Below, one piece after another: positions 36,021 through 48,000 of a stretch of DNA of 64,000 nucleotides. The notes below the pieces were generated by a model. The model was not told the DNA's origin and ran no database searches. It saw only the letters and a program-made list of their open reading frames with translations. This stretch comes from Asterella californica (lineage: Eukaryota > Streptophyta > Marchantiopsida > Marchantiales > Aytoniaceae): contig JAYKYS010000004.1 in the NCBI GenBank assembly GCA_036924285.1, positions 16,586,001-16,650,000 on the forward strand. Reading direction: 5' to 3'. Position numbers and translations under genes: made by a program. The stretch's first letter is position 1. Each line of letters starts with the position of its first letter.

Positions 36021-37451
36021 GTGCCAGAAGATGAAGAAGAGATGTTTAAATGTGGATTTGCTCAGTTTTCTGAAACATGTGTAAATAGATTTCGAGTGAT
36101 AGAAGAGATGGATAGTGTACAAAGACGATGTGTGAAGAAGGAGGAAGATCTCTTCAAAACTCAAGGAGTTTTGTTAGATCAGGAGTTCATTAACGGGGTG
36201 TATGAAGAAGAGGGCTTTGAAGATTTTCTTGAGGAGGTTTTGTCGTTTATAAGCACCGATTCTTTGGTTAATAGATTAGTTGTAATCCGTTCACGTGAGT
36301 TACATGAGGAGATTACAGGATTCGTCGAGGATGGCTACAAGGTTCAACTTCAGATGAAAGGAGATCATGAGTTGGAGTTAGAAAGGAGTAGAGCCATGAA
36401 ACATCAAGAAGCGCAGGTTCATACAAAATACAAGACTGTGGCGCGAAAAGTGAAGCCGGTGGCTACTCAACTACCTGAAGACTCTAACAAGCAAGTGGAA
36501 CGAGCATCGACTGAACTAGTTCTGCGGGATTCACAGAGAATAGGGCACAAGTTCACAGAAGAGACACTCAAACGACTGCAGATTGGAGGGGGTGAGTTTC
36601 TCACTGAGGAAGAGAGAAAGCGTTTTCATGAGATGTTGAGAAGGCATGGAAAGGCTTTTGCTTTCAGTGCAGAAGAGATTGGATGTGCAGATACGAGTGT
36701 CGTAGCACCCATGGTGATCTTCACAGTACCACATGTGCCTTGGGACTTGAAGCCTATACTAGTGCCACGAGCTATGTTGCCAAAGCTTGTTGAATTGTTG
36801 AAAGAGAAGATACGCATGGGTATTTTAGAGTCATCTATGGGACCTTACTCGAGTCGGTGGTTTACTGTACCTAAGAAGTCAAGGGCTCTTAGGTTCATCC
36901 AAGACATGCAACAGGCTAACAAGGTGACTATTCGGAACATGGGATCAAGACCCATAGTAGATGAAGTTGTAGAACTTTTTGCTGGCTGTGCTATCTACTC
37001 GATTGGAGATTTATACTCTGGGTATGATCAGTTCCAGTTGGCAATAGAGAGCAGAGATCTCACCACCATGCGTACTCCGCTTGGGCTTGTAAGGATGTGC
37101 ACATTACCACAAGGAGCGACAAACTCTGTTGCTCATGTGCAAAATGCAATGAATAGGATTTTGAGAGAATTCATTCCGGAGAAGACCATACCTTTCATAG
37201 ATGATATTCTTATGAAAGGGTGTGCGGTCGAAGATAAGGATGAGAAACTGACTGAGGATGGATGTCGCAGATTTGTGGTTGATCATATTCACGATGTGGA
37301 GATGATCTTAACAAGGCTTGAGGAGGTAAATCTCACTCTTTCAGCAGAGAAGTCGAGCTTTGGAGTACCAGAGATTGTTGTTGTTGGTCATCTTTGTGGA
37401 GGTTTTGACCGACGTCCGAACCATCAAAGGTTGATGCCATACGGAGGATGA
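36021..37451 (+). pseudogene. Ty3/gypsy reverse transcriptase
   Basis: An open frame of 476 codons. The RT core starts near residue 250 (LVPRAMLPKLVELLKEKI). It has VPKKSRALRFIQDMQQ, the motif A region SIGDLYSGYDQFQLA, the TLPQGATNSVAH motif and the catalytic PFIDDIL, an F-I-D-D version of the Y-V-D-D box. Catalytic aspartates appear intact. The C-terminal end (VVGHLCGG) reaches the connection before RNase H, then the frame ends at TGA 37449-37451. The next domain resumes in another frame at 37448, so a one- or two-base indel has occurred near 37440. Confidence 0.9.
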
Positions 37452-38535
37452 AAGATTGTGCCAACACCACAGAGGTTAGGAGATTCTTGGGAGCTTGTTT
37501 GTTTTATCGAGTGTGGATTCCTCATTGTGGTCATATGTCTGAACCGTTGTATGAGTTGCTGAGGAAGCGGAGAAGGTTCACTTGGGCTGAGGAGCAGATG
37601 GTCGCTATGGTACGACTAAAAGAAGCATTGAAATCACCGTCAGTTAAGCTATGATTGTGATAGGTCCATAATCATTACTGTTGATACTAGTCCTATTGCT
37701 ATAGGTTGGACAATAGGGTTGGACAATAGGGTAGGATGATGATGAGGGAAAGAGATTTGCAACAAGATTTGGTGCTCGTATACTTACGGATCGACAAAGG
37801 AGATACCCTCATGTCAAACGAGAGCTCTGGGGCATTGTAACTGCAATGAAAGCTGAGAAGGAGTACCTCAGTGGAGCACATGTACTACTTGAAATTGATT
37901 GCTTATCTTTGTTGGGAATGATAGCAAACTGCACAACGCCTGATATTGCTATGTTACGTTGGATAGCTTACATTAGGTCGTTGAATCCAGAGTTGAGGCA
38001 CATAGCAGGGAAGATGAACTCGATGACAGTCATGTTGTCTAGAGCTAGGTACTCTCAAAAAGAAGATATGGAGGCGGAAGATATGGATGAAGATGATGCA
38101 GAAGAGGGGCAAGTTCTACAACTATCAAGCGAGGACCGGAGTCGCTTGGATGATGTTCTTCCTTTCAAGGAAGAACTCTACTGTGGGAGGCTCAAGGAAA
38201 TCGGACGCTATCTAAGCACTCTTCAGAAGTATGAAGAATGGACGGAGAAAGTCTTCAAGGAGATACGACATCAGGCCTATGGCTATCTATTACGAGATGG
38301 TTATCTGTGGAAGAGGCCAAAGAGGAAAGATGGAGTACCCTTGAGAGTAGTGGACGATGTAGAGACCAAGAAACAAGTACTCGAACAATTCCATGATACC
38401 TTATGGGCAGGACATCGAGGTACATGGGCAATCTTTACCAAGATCAAGGAGAGGTATTGGTGGAAAGGATGGTATCGAGATGTAGAGAAGTTTGTTGGGT
38501 CATGCATTGAATGTCAATTCCAATCCAAGATTTAA
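37448..38535 (+). pseudogene. RNase H domain and integrase zinc-binding domain
   Basis: The start (EVRRFLGACLFYRVWIPH) is the conserved RT to RNase H connection. The frame changes near 37655 to reach TVDTSP, the first catalytic aspartate region of RNase H. A 13-bp tandem duplication (37706-37718 and 37719-37731) then shifts the frame to the one that stays open from about 37735 to 38532. This includes FGARILTDRQRRYPHVKREL, an EIDC block, HIAGKMNS and the H2C2 zinc motif of integrase (HDTLWAGHRG ... CIECQ). TAA at 38533-38535 interrupts just before the integrase core. Confidence 0.85.
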
Positions 38536-39573
38536 TATAGGGATGGAATGAGACCCACATATCCTTTGTCCATTCACTTCCAATGGGTTTTGGATTTGGT
38601 TGCCATGCCACCAGAAATTTGGGGCATGCGTCATTTAGTTTTGGCTCGGGAAGAGCTATCTAACTTTGTAGAAGGGATGGCTCTACGCACCAAAGCTACT
38701 GAGTCTGTCTGTCGATTCATATTAGAAAATATTGTTTCTAGATATGGAAGCGTGGGGAGAATCCGTGCAGATAGAGGAGAGTTGAATGCAGATGAAGCAC
38801 GTGAGTTCTTCAACAAATATGGAATACGATTGAAGTTGACCACTTCGATGAACCCGGAAGCGAATGGCAAAAGTGAACGAGGGCATCCACCAATCATCCA
38901 AGCATTGGTGAAAGCGTGCAAGGGGAGTCATGGAGATTGGTCTAGACTTCTTCTTTTTGCGTTGTGGGCTGATAGAACTACTCATAGTACTGTCACTGAT
39001 TACATGCCTATAGAATTGATGACCCGTCAAAAACCTATTATGCCAGCAGAAGGAGACGTTCCTACTTGGGTATGTCTATCTTGGGAGGATGGTTCTGATA
39101 GGGAAGGACTATTAGCACTACGAATTCAGCAACTTGAGCGACATGAGGAAGATCTCGAAGAAGCATTGGTCAAACTCAAGGAGGCGAGGTTGAAGAACAA
39201 GGAGCGGTTCGACAAGACACATCGACTGCGAAAGAAGCCGATCCGAGAAGGTGACTGGGTCATAGTATATGACAACAGTTTGGATAACCAACATAGCACT
39301 ATCAAGAAGTTTGCACGACGTTGGTTTGGTCCTTATGTTGTTGTTATCGTTCACGACAACGCCACATATGGTTTGCGAGAATTGGATGGTACACTCTTGA
39401 AGTTACCCATTGCTGATAAAAGGGTCAACGTTTTCTGAAGACGTGAAGGATTTCTTGATTTCGATGAACTTCTCGAGTCTGATTCTCATCTTTCTAGACC
39501 TTATGCGAGAGAAGATGATGATGAACCAGACAATTCAGAGCACGATGAGGGATACGATGATGACTATGGATAA
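38536..39573 (+). pseudogene. Integrase catalytic core and C-terminal tail
   Basis: The frame continues in phase after the TAA and runs to 39435. It holds the DDE triad positions: D in VLDLVAMP, D in IRADRGELN and E in NGKSERGH. The C-terminal part (IREGDWVIVYDN, then FARRWFGPYVV) is the DNA-binding GPY/F module, marking a gypsy lineage. A TGA at 39436-39438 is followed in phase by an acidic tail (DDDEPDNSEHDEGYDDDYG) ending in TAA at 39571. Integrase inserts the cDNA; the two stops prevent a full-length product. Confidence 0.88.
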
Positions 39574-39606
39574 CAAGTTGGCACATACCGGAGGATGTGC
39601 AGGTTT

Positions 39607-39618
39607 GGAGGGGGTGAA
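39607..39618 (+). promoter_or_regulatory. Polypurine tract
   Basis: GGAGGGGGTGAA directly precedes the 3' LTR, in the position where plus-strand cDNA synthesis is primed. One T interrupts the purines. Confidence 0.75.
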
Positions 39619-41635
39619 TGTCCTGTTGTGGGACCAGTTAGTATGTAAATTACACGTATAAGTGCGTTTTGTGCATAGTTGTAGAAGTTGTGGTGTGATG
39701 GGATCTAAAACTTTGCTCTTATGAGCTTAGAATGCTCTATTATCTGCTAGGGGTCTCCATGGGGTAGAAAAGGACAAGATTGAGTCCTTTAACTTCCCAT
39801 TGGTCCACCAAAAAGTGAAGATAGTTTGTCATCTACCTAAGTGTGCGCTATGGGAGGATCGGGGCACTTTGACGAGGGATTTTGGAGATCAGAGTGCATG
39901 GGCGGAGAGCTCTCGATGGGAGCAGCAACCTGAGTCCAAATTTCACTCGATTTGGAGGTCCAGGGCATACGTTATGGCCATTTGAAGTTCATAGAGTGAT
40001 GGGAGTACATAGCTTTCTCTTCCGATTGTAAGATTAAGGAGTTTGAGTGATTGAGCCGTCAGATTGAGACCAGATTTCATGAGCTTGTAGTCTGTCAGTT
40101 GCTGAAGCTCTGACCCCAAATTTCACCACCGGATGTTCTGAGGATTGAGCGCAATGGCGATTTGAAGGCGACGGGGTGCAGAAAGCTTTCAATCTGGAGC
40201 AGCAAGTTTGCAGATTTATGGAGGATGATCCGAACGGTCAAATCGGCTCAAATTTCCTGAGTAGTGAGTTTACCTTCTGAATTGATAGCACATGAAGTTT
40301 GAGTGGAAGTGGACAGTTCATTTAGACAAAGAAGCTTCTGTCCTGAATCTGAGATTGGAAGTGCGTGTTAGTTTCTGAGAATTTGTTGTAATTGTGGGAG
40401 GAGATCTAGCCGTCAGATCTTCCTGAAATTTGACCTGAAGTAGAGATTCTAGTATCCTACCTACGTGGCAAGTTTGAGAGGAGACTGAGCTGTAGATCTG
40501 TACCTATCAGGTGTGAAAGTTCGCTGGTTTTCTGTCGAGTTGTATCGGCAACGATATCTAGTCCAGGTCCCGAGTCTTGTTAGCGGCAGCTGGCAGAAAA
40601 GTATCCAGTGTGACGTTTGTATTGCTTTGGGGTGTATTCTAGGCGTAGATAAGACTTTAGCGACCTACGTTGTAACCACGTCATGTGGTTGTCAGGTTCG
40701 TACTCAACGTAGCAAAGTGCGATCCTTGACCTGTAAAGTAGACTACTTGTCTAGCCTAGTCTCTTGTTTTGAGACACGTTACGGTGCATGCATTAGAACC
40801 TTTCACCCAGACGACCTACACGTGGATGAGTATGACGGCACCAAACATGCGATGTGCATGTGTGCCACCTCATCGGTCCGTGTGGCTTGGGTTGCTCGGT
40901 TAGGGAGCTTGCACCTATCCTTGTTTGGTATTTGAAACCTTTAAGAAAAAAGGAGTGACCTGTGTGAGGGCATTCGACCTTAAGAAAATTCAAGAGATTG
41001 TTCGTGGAAAGATCTTGGAGATCCTATGAGATTGTATCGGTGTTCTATGGATCGAGATACTCTTGTAGTTGGAGTGCAAATGTTGTGAGAGATGGACGAA
41101 GGACTCTACTTACAGCCCAGATTCTCTTTTCGAAACCCTTTCCAGATTAAACTGATGTACATGTAACGAGTTCATTTTCAACAGTTTCTGATAGGATCCT
41201 TCGGGCATAACTTTACCGCGCCTGTCCCTGTGATCTTACTTGTTGTTACTTACGGCCAAGAATGGGATCTTACCGTCTTTATCCTCATCTAATGAAGGAT
41301 GGATCTAAATCAGCTCCCTCCTGTAAACTTTAACACCGATTGCGAGATAAGACACATCTGTCGACCCAAAGCCATGTGCGAGGCCCTAGTAGTGAGAAAT
41401 TTTGGAGAGGAATACTACCGAGAGATCATGTCATCGCATATCTCGTTTGTCGTGTCCATGATCATCCAACGTTTTCGTGTGGTTATCTTGATCCTTTACT
41501 GAGAGAAAGAAAGTGCTTAGATATCGAGGAAGTCAGAGAGAAATCTACGTGATACTAGTCGCTCTGTTGTGCATCGATCGCTAGCCACAGCTAGAAGGTA
41601 CGCCCTTGCTCAAAGGAAAGGCTCTCGCTACGACA
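39619..41635 (+). repeat. 3' LTR of the gypsy element (2017 bp)
   Basis: Same length and ends as the 5' LTR. It carries more private changes than the 5' LTR within the segment that can be compared with the internal third copy (32554-33572), for example CCTGTAAAG near 40730 and GTGTCCATGATC near 41452. It is followed by ACGT, the target duplication. Confidence 0.96.
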
Positions 41636-41639
41636 ACGT

Positions 41640-44600
41640 TCGAAAGATCCTGCTGAGATGGTAACTATGGACTCCATGATCGTCATATTTAAGTTCGACA
41701 TGAGTGAGATATTATCAATTGAAGTTAGATTATCAAATTTCAGTTGAGGCGTATTCAGTCAGACATACAAATAGCTACATAGCTTATATGAGAGAGATCT
41801 AAGCGAGGTGGTGACAATAGTCCCAAGTTTCAGTCAATTTGGAGTCAGATGGTAGAGAAATTGTCAATTAAAATTTCTGGTGTACGTTTTGTAAGTAAAT
41901 GACAATAATGCAAGAGTATTTTCTTGTTTCTATGGATGAGTTTAGTTGCAAATTTATGGGAGTGTGTTCTATGAGTGTCATTGCCTGGAACCAAGTATCA
42001 TGTTAATCTGAACCTCAAAGGTGAAGATATAGCTTGTTGAAGTTACTAGGCGATGAAACGCAAACGTTTCAACATTTTTCATAACTTGTAATTTCCACTC
42101 TGTTCTCAAAAGAGAGTTCAGACTGCAAAGAGTGACACGAAAATACTCTATCACCTACGAAGTTTCAGAGAGAGTGAGCAAACATATTGCTTGTGTTTGA
42201 GTGTCAAAGTTCATAAAAATACTGATAAGTCCATCTCTAGAGAACCCTAGCAACAACCTCCTCAGGTTTGATCACAATCACGATGCTTCGTCCTTTTCCT
42301 AGAGCTGATCTCGTCTTACGACATTGTCCCAATTTACGATTGAAGTTCTTATGCAATCGTCTTATCTTTGTCCATTGTTTTTCTTTAACCTCTCTTTTGA
42401 TTGTGAGGAGTGTTCTCTTTGAAGATTTAGAAGAACAAATTATTGTTGAGCTTTCTATTCCCGAGTTTGCTTCTCTAAAGAAACTTCCCTCGCATCTTCA
42501 AATTCTGCTTCTTCTTCTGCATCGCAGATGCTACATCCTACATGAGCTCGTTTAGTTTCATGTGCTTGTTAAAATATTCTTTGTGGAGATCATTCTCAAC
42601 TCCTCTACCTTAGCATCGTAGGTTGCAACTTCGATAGCTACAAAATAATCATGAACTCGTTTTCTCAAGTTTTCTTTAACAACATTGTCGAGACAAGAGT
42701 TTTTGGAAGAGACGAAGAATCTAGATGTGGTCGATTAAAAAGTCAAGGTAATGTTTGAGATTACCCGGTCTCTTGCACAAATGGACTCGACAACCTAAGA
42801 CTTTTTCTTATATTTATAGGCTCGTAATCTCTCTTTTTAGTTGCACCTCTCAATCCAACAGTTAACTCATCCCAAATCTCACAATATTTCTGAAACTCAT
42901 AGTCACATCCACAAAATCAGAAACAGATCTAGTCTATGGATCTCCCTATATAGTAGGAGTAAGTTGCTATGCATAGATTGAGATATTTCTTAACCCATGT
43001 CACTTCAACCCTCAATAACTATTAACTCCAGATTTAAAAGCTCAATTTTTTTCTCAAATTCCATAGATGTCTCCACCACCTAGCAGTAAACTTGTTCCAA
43101 AAGCTTTTACTTAAATTTGATCTCTCAACTTGTCATTACTCAACTAGAACTCAAATGAATCTAAAATGAATAAAACCGTAGCAAGGGATCCGACGAAGAC
43201 ATGTCTAAGAACTTCTCTCTTGCACCAAATGATCTTTAAGTATTCATACGGTCTTTGTTGGCTCTAAGAACCTTCAAATCTGACTCTCAATAGTCAAGAT
43301 ACCTTCAATTTTGGTTGTAGATGATCAAACTTCCAAAACTTCTTTCTTTAGACATAAAGTCATGCACACCAAGAAAATGGAGAGTTCCATCCGTCTTCTC
43401 TTACAAATAGATCTAACCACCTTGATCTCAATAACACCCTAAACAAACAATCTGGAGTTTCTTCTCGCAAAGAATGAGAAGAAATTTGCTCATAAAGAGT
43501 AAAAATAGATATAAATCAATTGGTATCAAGTACTAAGAGATTGATCCATGGACATGAAAACACCATTAGATCACATGTGAACGAAAAATGACAATATCCT
43601 CCGTGCCGGTCAATCTCTCTCATATTTTCCAGATCTCTTGATGAAATTTCATATCATCTTTAGTTTTCTAAAGAACTCGATGTTCTAATAACAATGGATC
43701 TAAAGACAACAAGTTTGTACTCCGGAACGGTTCAACTATCACCCGCAAGAAACTGAAACGCTCATTTTCTCCCTCTCCATGTTTCAATTCTGCCAAGAAC
43801 TCTCAATCCAATCCACTTCTTCACGAACTGTCTTCACTTGTGTATAGCATGCGAAGATATGAAACTTTTGAAACCTTACACATATGCATTGGACCTCTAA
43901 ATCTCCCAAAATGTCCACCGATAAGTCATAAGTATAAGTTAAATCTTGCTCCTTTACGCAAATTCATAATGCTTCCGTCTAACTTGGATAATGATCAAGC
44001 AAACCCATTGTTCTTAGTATAGCACCGAGCACCACAATTATCATATAATTTGTTGACAAGCAAAGATCTAGTTTGATTTTTAATCTTTGAATTTCATATA
44101 TTTGTCATTAAAAGTCATGGCGTAAATAAAGATGAGAAACTTACCACGAGCTTTACTTTTTGCTATAGTGAGAGTGGAGATTTTAAAGTTGTGTAAAAAA
44201 TCCATTGTTTTTCTCATATGAGCATATTTGGAGCTGTAGTGCACAACTTTGAAATTTTATTTTCAAGTAAAAGTCGATCCACGACGCGACATCATCAAGT
44301 CACAGGAGATGAGATCATGTGGACATTATCTCCATCAAAGTATTCTTTGATGGATAGACTCGTTCATTAACAAAATGCTTCTGTGCAGGAGAAGAGATGC
44401 ATCTGATGAAGAGATTACAGTTCTAGAGGAGATAAGAAACATGTAGAGAGTTATTATGAGACGAGCAACTCCTCCACAAGAGGTCTCATTTACTTCTTAG
44501 AATCCTCCATATGTAGGAGGACCCTTACAAGATGTGTGAAGATTTGAAAAAGAACCAACAATTAGGATATATCTTTTATGATCCAAGGGAAGAGGAAGGG

Positions 44601-45070
44601 TCCAATCTCCATGTTGGAAATGAATATTGAGAATCTCATTGATCTTAAGACCATCTTGGAGCAAAGGATACTAGACGTGCGAGTTGAATTCTCTCTTCGG
44701 GAGACTCATCATCAAGAGGAAGAGATAGATGACGTTTGAACAAGTGGAGAGTCAAGTGATGATGTACTCGGCGCTTCCATTGATGATACAGAACTTGATA
44801 AAGAATATTGTCAAGATGTTGATATTAAGAGATACTAACAGTAAGTTTTATTTGCTGGTATCAATACAGTTGAGTTTGATGATGAAGAAATTGGAGAGAA
44901 TAGCTCGGCTAGTAGTAACTTCAGATAGATACTTTGGACTCGTGCTACGACGGTTACACGAGTACGACTTGAAAGGCGGTCTGGATCCTTTGCTGTTCTT
45001 GTTGATCACGGATCGGAGATCAACATCATGTCACAAGAGACGCATGAGAGAGCATCATGATCAACTGAAC
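41640..45070 (+). mobile_element. Older, heavily decayed relative of the gypsy element
   Basis: Just right of the insertion, about 41790-41890 aligns with the LTR segment near 30058-30140 (GAGAGATCT, then CCCAAGTTTCAGTCAATTTGGAG against TCCAAATTTCACTCGATTTGGAG). From 44600 to 45060 a related linker and protease region is found. The intact element therefore appears to have inserted into or beside an older relative. Most of 42000-44550 is AT-rich with no recognisable domain. Confidence 0.5.
44600..45060 (+). pseudogene. Diverged gypsy linker and protease fragment
   Basis: A frame near 44620-44735 reads NIENLIDLKTILEQRIL, then EFSLRET, matching DIETSTNLKEILEERIL ... EFSLREA of the intact element. 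After frame changes, 44930-45035 has TRATTVTRVRLE and VLVDHGSEINIMS, matching the protease active-site block including the D-H-G triad. Several stops and shifts are present. Nothing convincing follows beyond 45070. Confidence 0.75.
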
Positions 45071-48000
45071 TAAACCATAGTTATTGTGACGGAGATCGGC
45101 TACAATGTGAACCAAAGTGTAAAGAACAAATTTGATTGAACTTGTTGTAAAGGATGATTTGACTTCATGAAGCATATGGTTCGTCTAGTATGGGAACATT
45201 CCTTGTCGCATCGTGACTATTAGAACTTTCACAACTCCACGTCTATACGTTCTTTGTTAGCTCGATATACATGTATTGCATAAGCTGACATACAGTCCCA
45301 CATAAGGTTTCGCAAGTATCTTCTTGATTAACAAATGAAATGACTTTGTCTATTTCACTTTGCTCTGACCACCAAACGCTCTACAAACCATACTTCTCGG
45401 ACTTTGATGAAAATTATCTTCCAATGTTTAAAAACAACAATCAATGCTTTTGCTATCAGTTTCTTTATCAAACCTTTTAAATCGTACTTCACTTACATGT
45501 TTGAGTTGTTTTGACACTTCTACCAAAATCACTTCCATCTCATGAACATCCGTTACTAACTTAACGGAGTCGCTTCTCAGAAGATTTTTGTCCAGACTTC
45601 TTCGATCTAATTCTGAGGTCTTCTGCGGATTCTTCCTCTGACATTGTTAAGTTTTTCATATTTTTCCTGCATTGCCAAACCTCAAGACATGTCTCATTTC
45701 CATGGTTTCATTCAGATCACTAGACGTGAACAACATCCAGACTGAAAGTATCAACACCTTTGCTCTTGATCTTCAACTCCGGCCGTGCATCCTTGCATTT
45801 CAAAGATCTTAATAATCTTGTCACACACACACTTCTTACTAGCATGAATATGCAATTTGCAATTCTTGATTGAATCACCCACTGTGCTTGCTCCTTCACG
45901 ATTAGTCCAAACTGCAGATAGAATAGCAAGAATATCGTCGACCAGTCCTTGGACGTGTCTTTTGACGACATGAGAACTGACTTCTCGCCATCGGTAGTTC
46001 TTCTAACTGACATTTCTCTACTTCTTGCCGGAGACTTCTTGTAACTAACCTAGAAGTATTTTCACTCAACTAACTAGAATTCTAAATCTAACTATAACTT
46101 CTACTTAGTTACTTCTAGTAACGTTGCTGTCTACTTCGATATTTCCTCACTTCTTTCTTCGCAAGAAATCAAATTTCTGCCACATGTGGTCATTACATGG
46201 ATCCTACTGAACTAGAGAAAATACCATATTACAAAGCTGTAAGAGTCTTTGAGATATTTACACGCTTTAACCATGCTCCGTTAGGAACAAATTATCTTTA
46301 TTACAACAATCGGTTCTGCATGTCATTAAAAAGCATGCTCCAATGGCCGATTGAATGAAGAGCTATAACACAAAGTACAGTTATTGGTGAAAGAAGTGAC
46401 CGAAAATCCTAACACTTTCATGGACAAGAAAGTACCTTTTAGTCGCAAGTGATCTCTGTTAACTTGCATTCTCGTTTGATTAATGCATCTTCTTTTGGTG
46501 GCACGAGCATGTAGAGCACAGCAAAGGAGGCATTTTGGGGCTTGGATGAATGGGTGGAACGTCAGAGTCACTTTATCATAGTTGTCACTTTTACCACGCA
46601 GTTGATTTCACAGAGAATCACAACTTTCGTCAGAGCTTTCAAACTTGTGGAAGACCACAAGTTTAAGTTTAGAAATAACGAAAGGCTTAGCTCTATTTCA
46701 CCCTTATATTCATTTCCTAGGGAGGAAGATGTTTCTCCCATTAACTTAATAAATTCACAGGCTCTGTCGTCATTATATCTTTAGTTTCCTTTCAAGTATT
46801 CCTTCGTTTACATCTTCATGCCTGAAGTGCCGTGCATTCACTTGCTAAACTTAACAGGCATCATGTGAACTAAAATTGCACCAACCGAAGATCAGTCAGT
46901 GACTTGAGATGAAGCTCTGTATGAATCCGGATAAAATTTAGTAAAAAGATCCCAAAGTCAACTCACTCAAAAATAAAAAACCTCATGTTACCGTGAAATC
47001 TAGTAAACAATTAATACAGGGTCAACTCACCATGATTATTACAGGATCGGGAAAGGCTCGAAAGGGCTTTACGAACTGCGAGTTTCAGGATTCAAAAGTT
47101 ATGAATCTTGGACTACCTCAGTGATTGAACTTGTCAGTAAGGATGAAGACGCTAGAATTGAGATTATTTTGGGCCTAGAAACTCGAGACTGAATGAATGA
47201 GATCCCAGTCATCAGGACAGCTACATGTGAAGATTCTCTGTTCAGCACAATTTATGATTTTATGTAAACCCATGGTAAAAGTGGACCTCAGGTAGTGGGA
47301 ACTGGGAAGTGGTCTGCCTGGTCCACAGTCCAGATACTGTTGCAGCCAGCTGGCTTCAGGGACCGGCACGTCTCTAACTCAGTCGAAGACGAGGTTTGCC
47401 GCTGAGTGGCGATGTCCAGAGACTAGTTAGTTAGTTACGTAGAGTGGGGCAAGAACTGACCTGAAGTCCACATCAGTGCATTTGGTCCATGCGTTCGCGT
47501 TTTCATATGTCTATTCGCATTTGGGTTATTCTTTTCCGAATACTTTTCCTTGTGAAAAGAATATATAACTTGCTCGAGAGTAGAAACGCAGGTTTGACAT
47601 GCAGTTACGGGAAAGTAACTAACGGTCATCCGGTAACAATTTGAATCATCCTATATCCATGTATTCACAATTCTGGACAATCCACTGTCCATTTTGTAAA
47701 CTCAGTTAGTCCAAAAATTCGAATATTCTAAACAGTATGAGTGTATAATCTAAATTATAATCTCAATAGTACAAATCTAAAATTTAGTTTCAAATGTAGA
47801 TTATATTTCCAAAAATATTAATAATTTATATTAATATATTATATTAAGAAAAACTAAATTTTAATAATTTATATTATTATACTTAATATATATTAATATG
47901 ATAAGATATTAGCTATATAAGTTGATAGATTTTAATTTAAGCATATTAATTTTATTATTTATTATTTATTATTAATTTTATAAATAATATACTACATATA

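Larger units (their letters stand above)
29773..41635 (+). mobile_element. Complete but inactive Ty3/gypsy LTR retrotransposon, 11.86 kb
   Basis: Two LTRs of 2017 bp each bound an interior with gag, protease, RT, RNase H and integrase in Ty3/gypsy order. The LTRs begin TGTC and end GACA. ACGT precedes the left LTR (29769-29772) and follows the right one (41636-41639), a target-site duplication of four bases, or five if the first T of the LTR is shared. By eye the LTRs differ at roughly 30 positions, near 98.5 percent identity, so insertion is fairly recent. The interior is enlarged by a 1783-bp tandem duplication. Stops at 34888, 35626, 35959, 38533 and 39436 and several frame changes make it non-autonomous. 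Confidence 0.95.
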
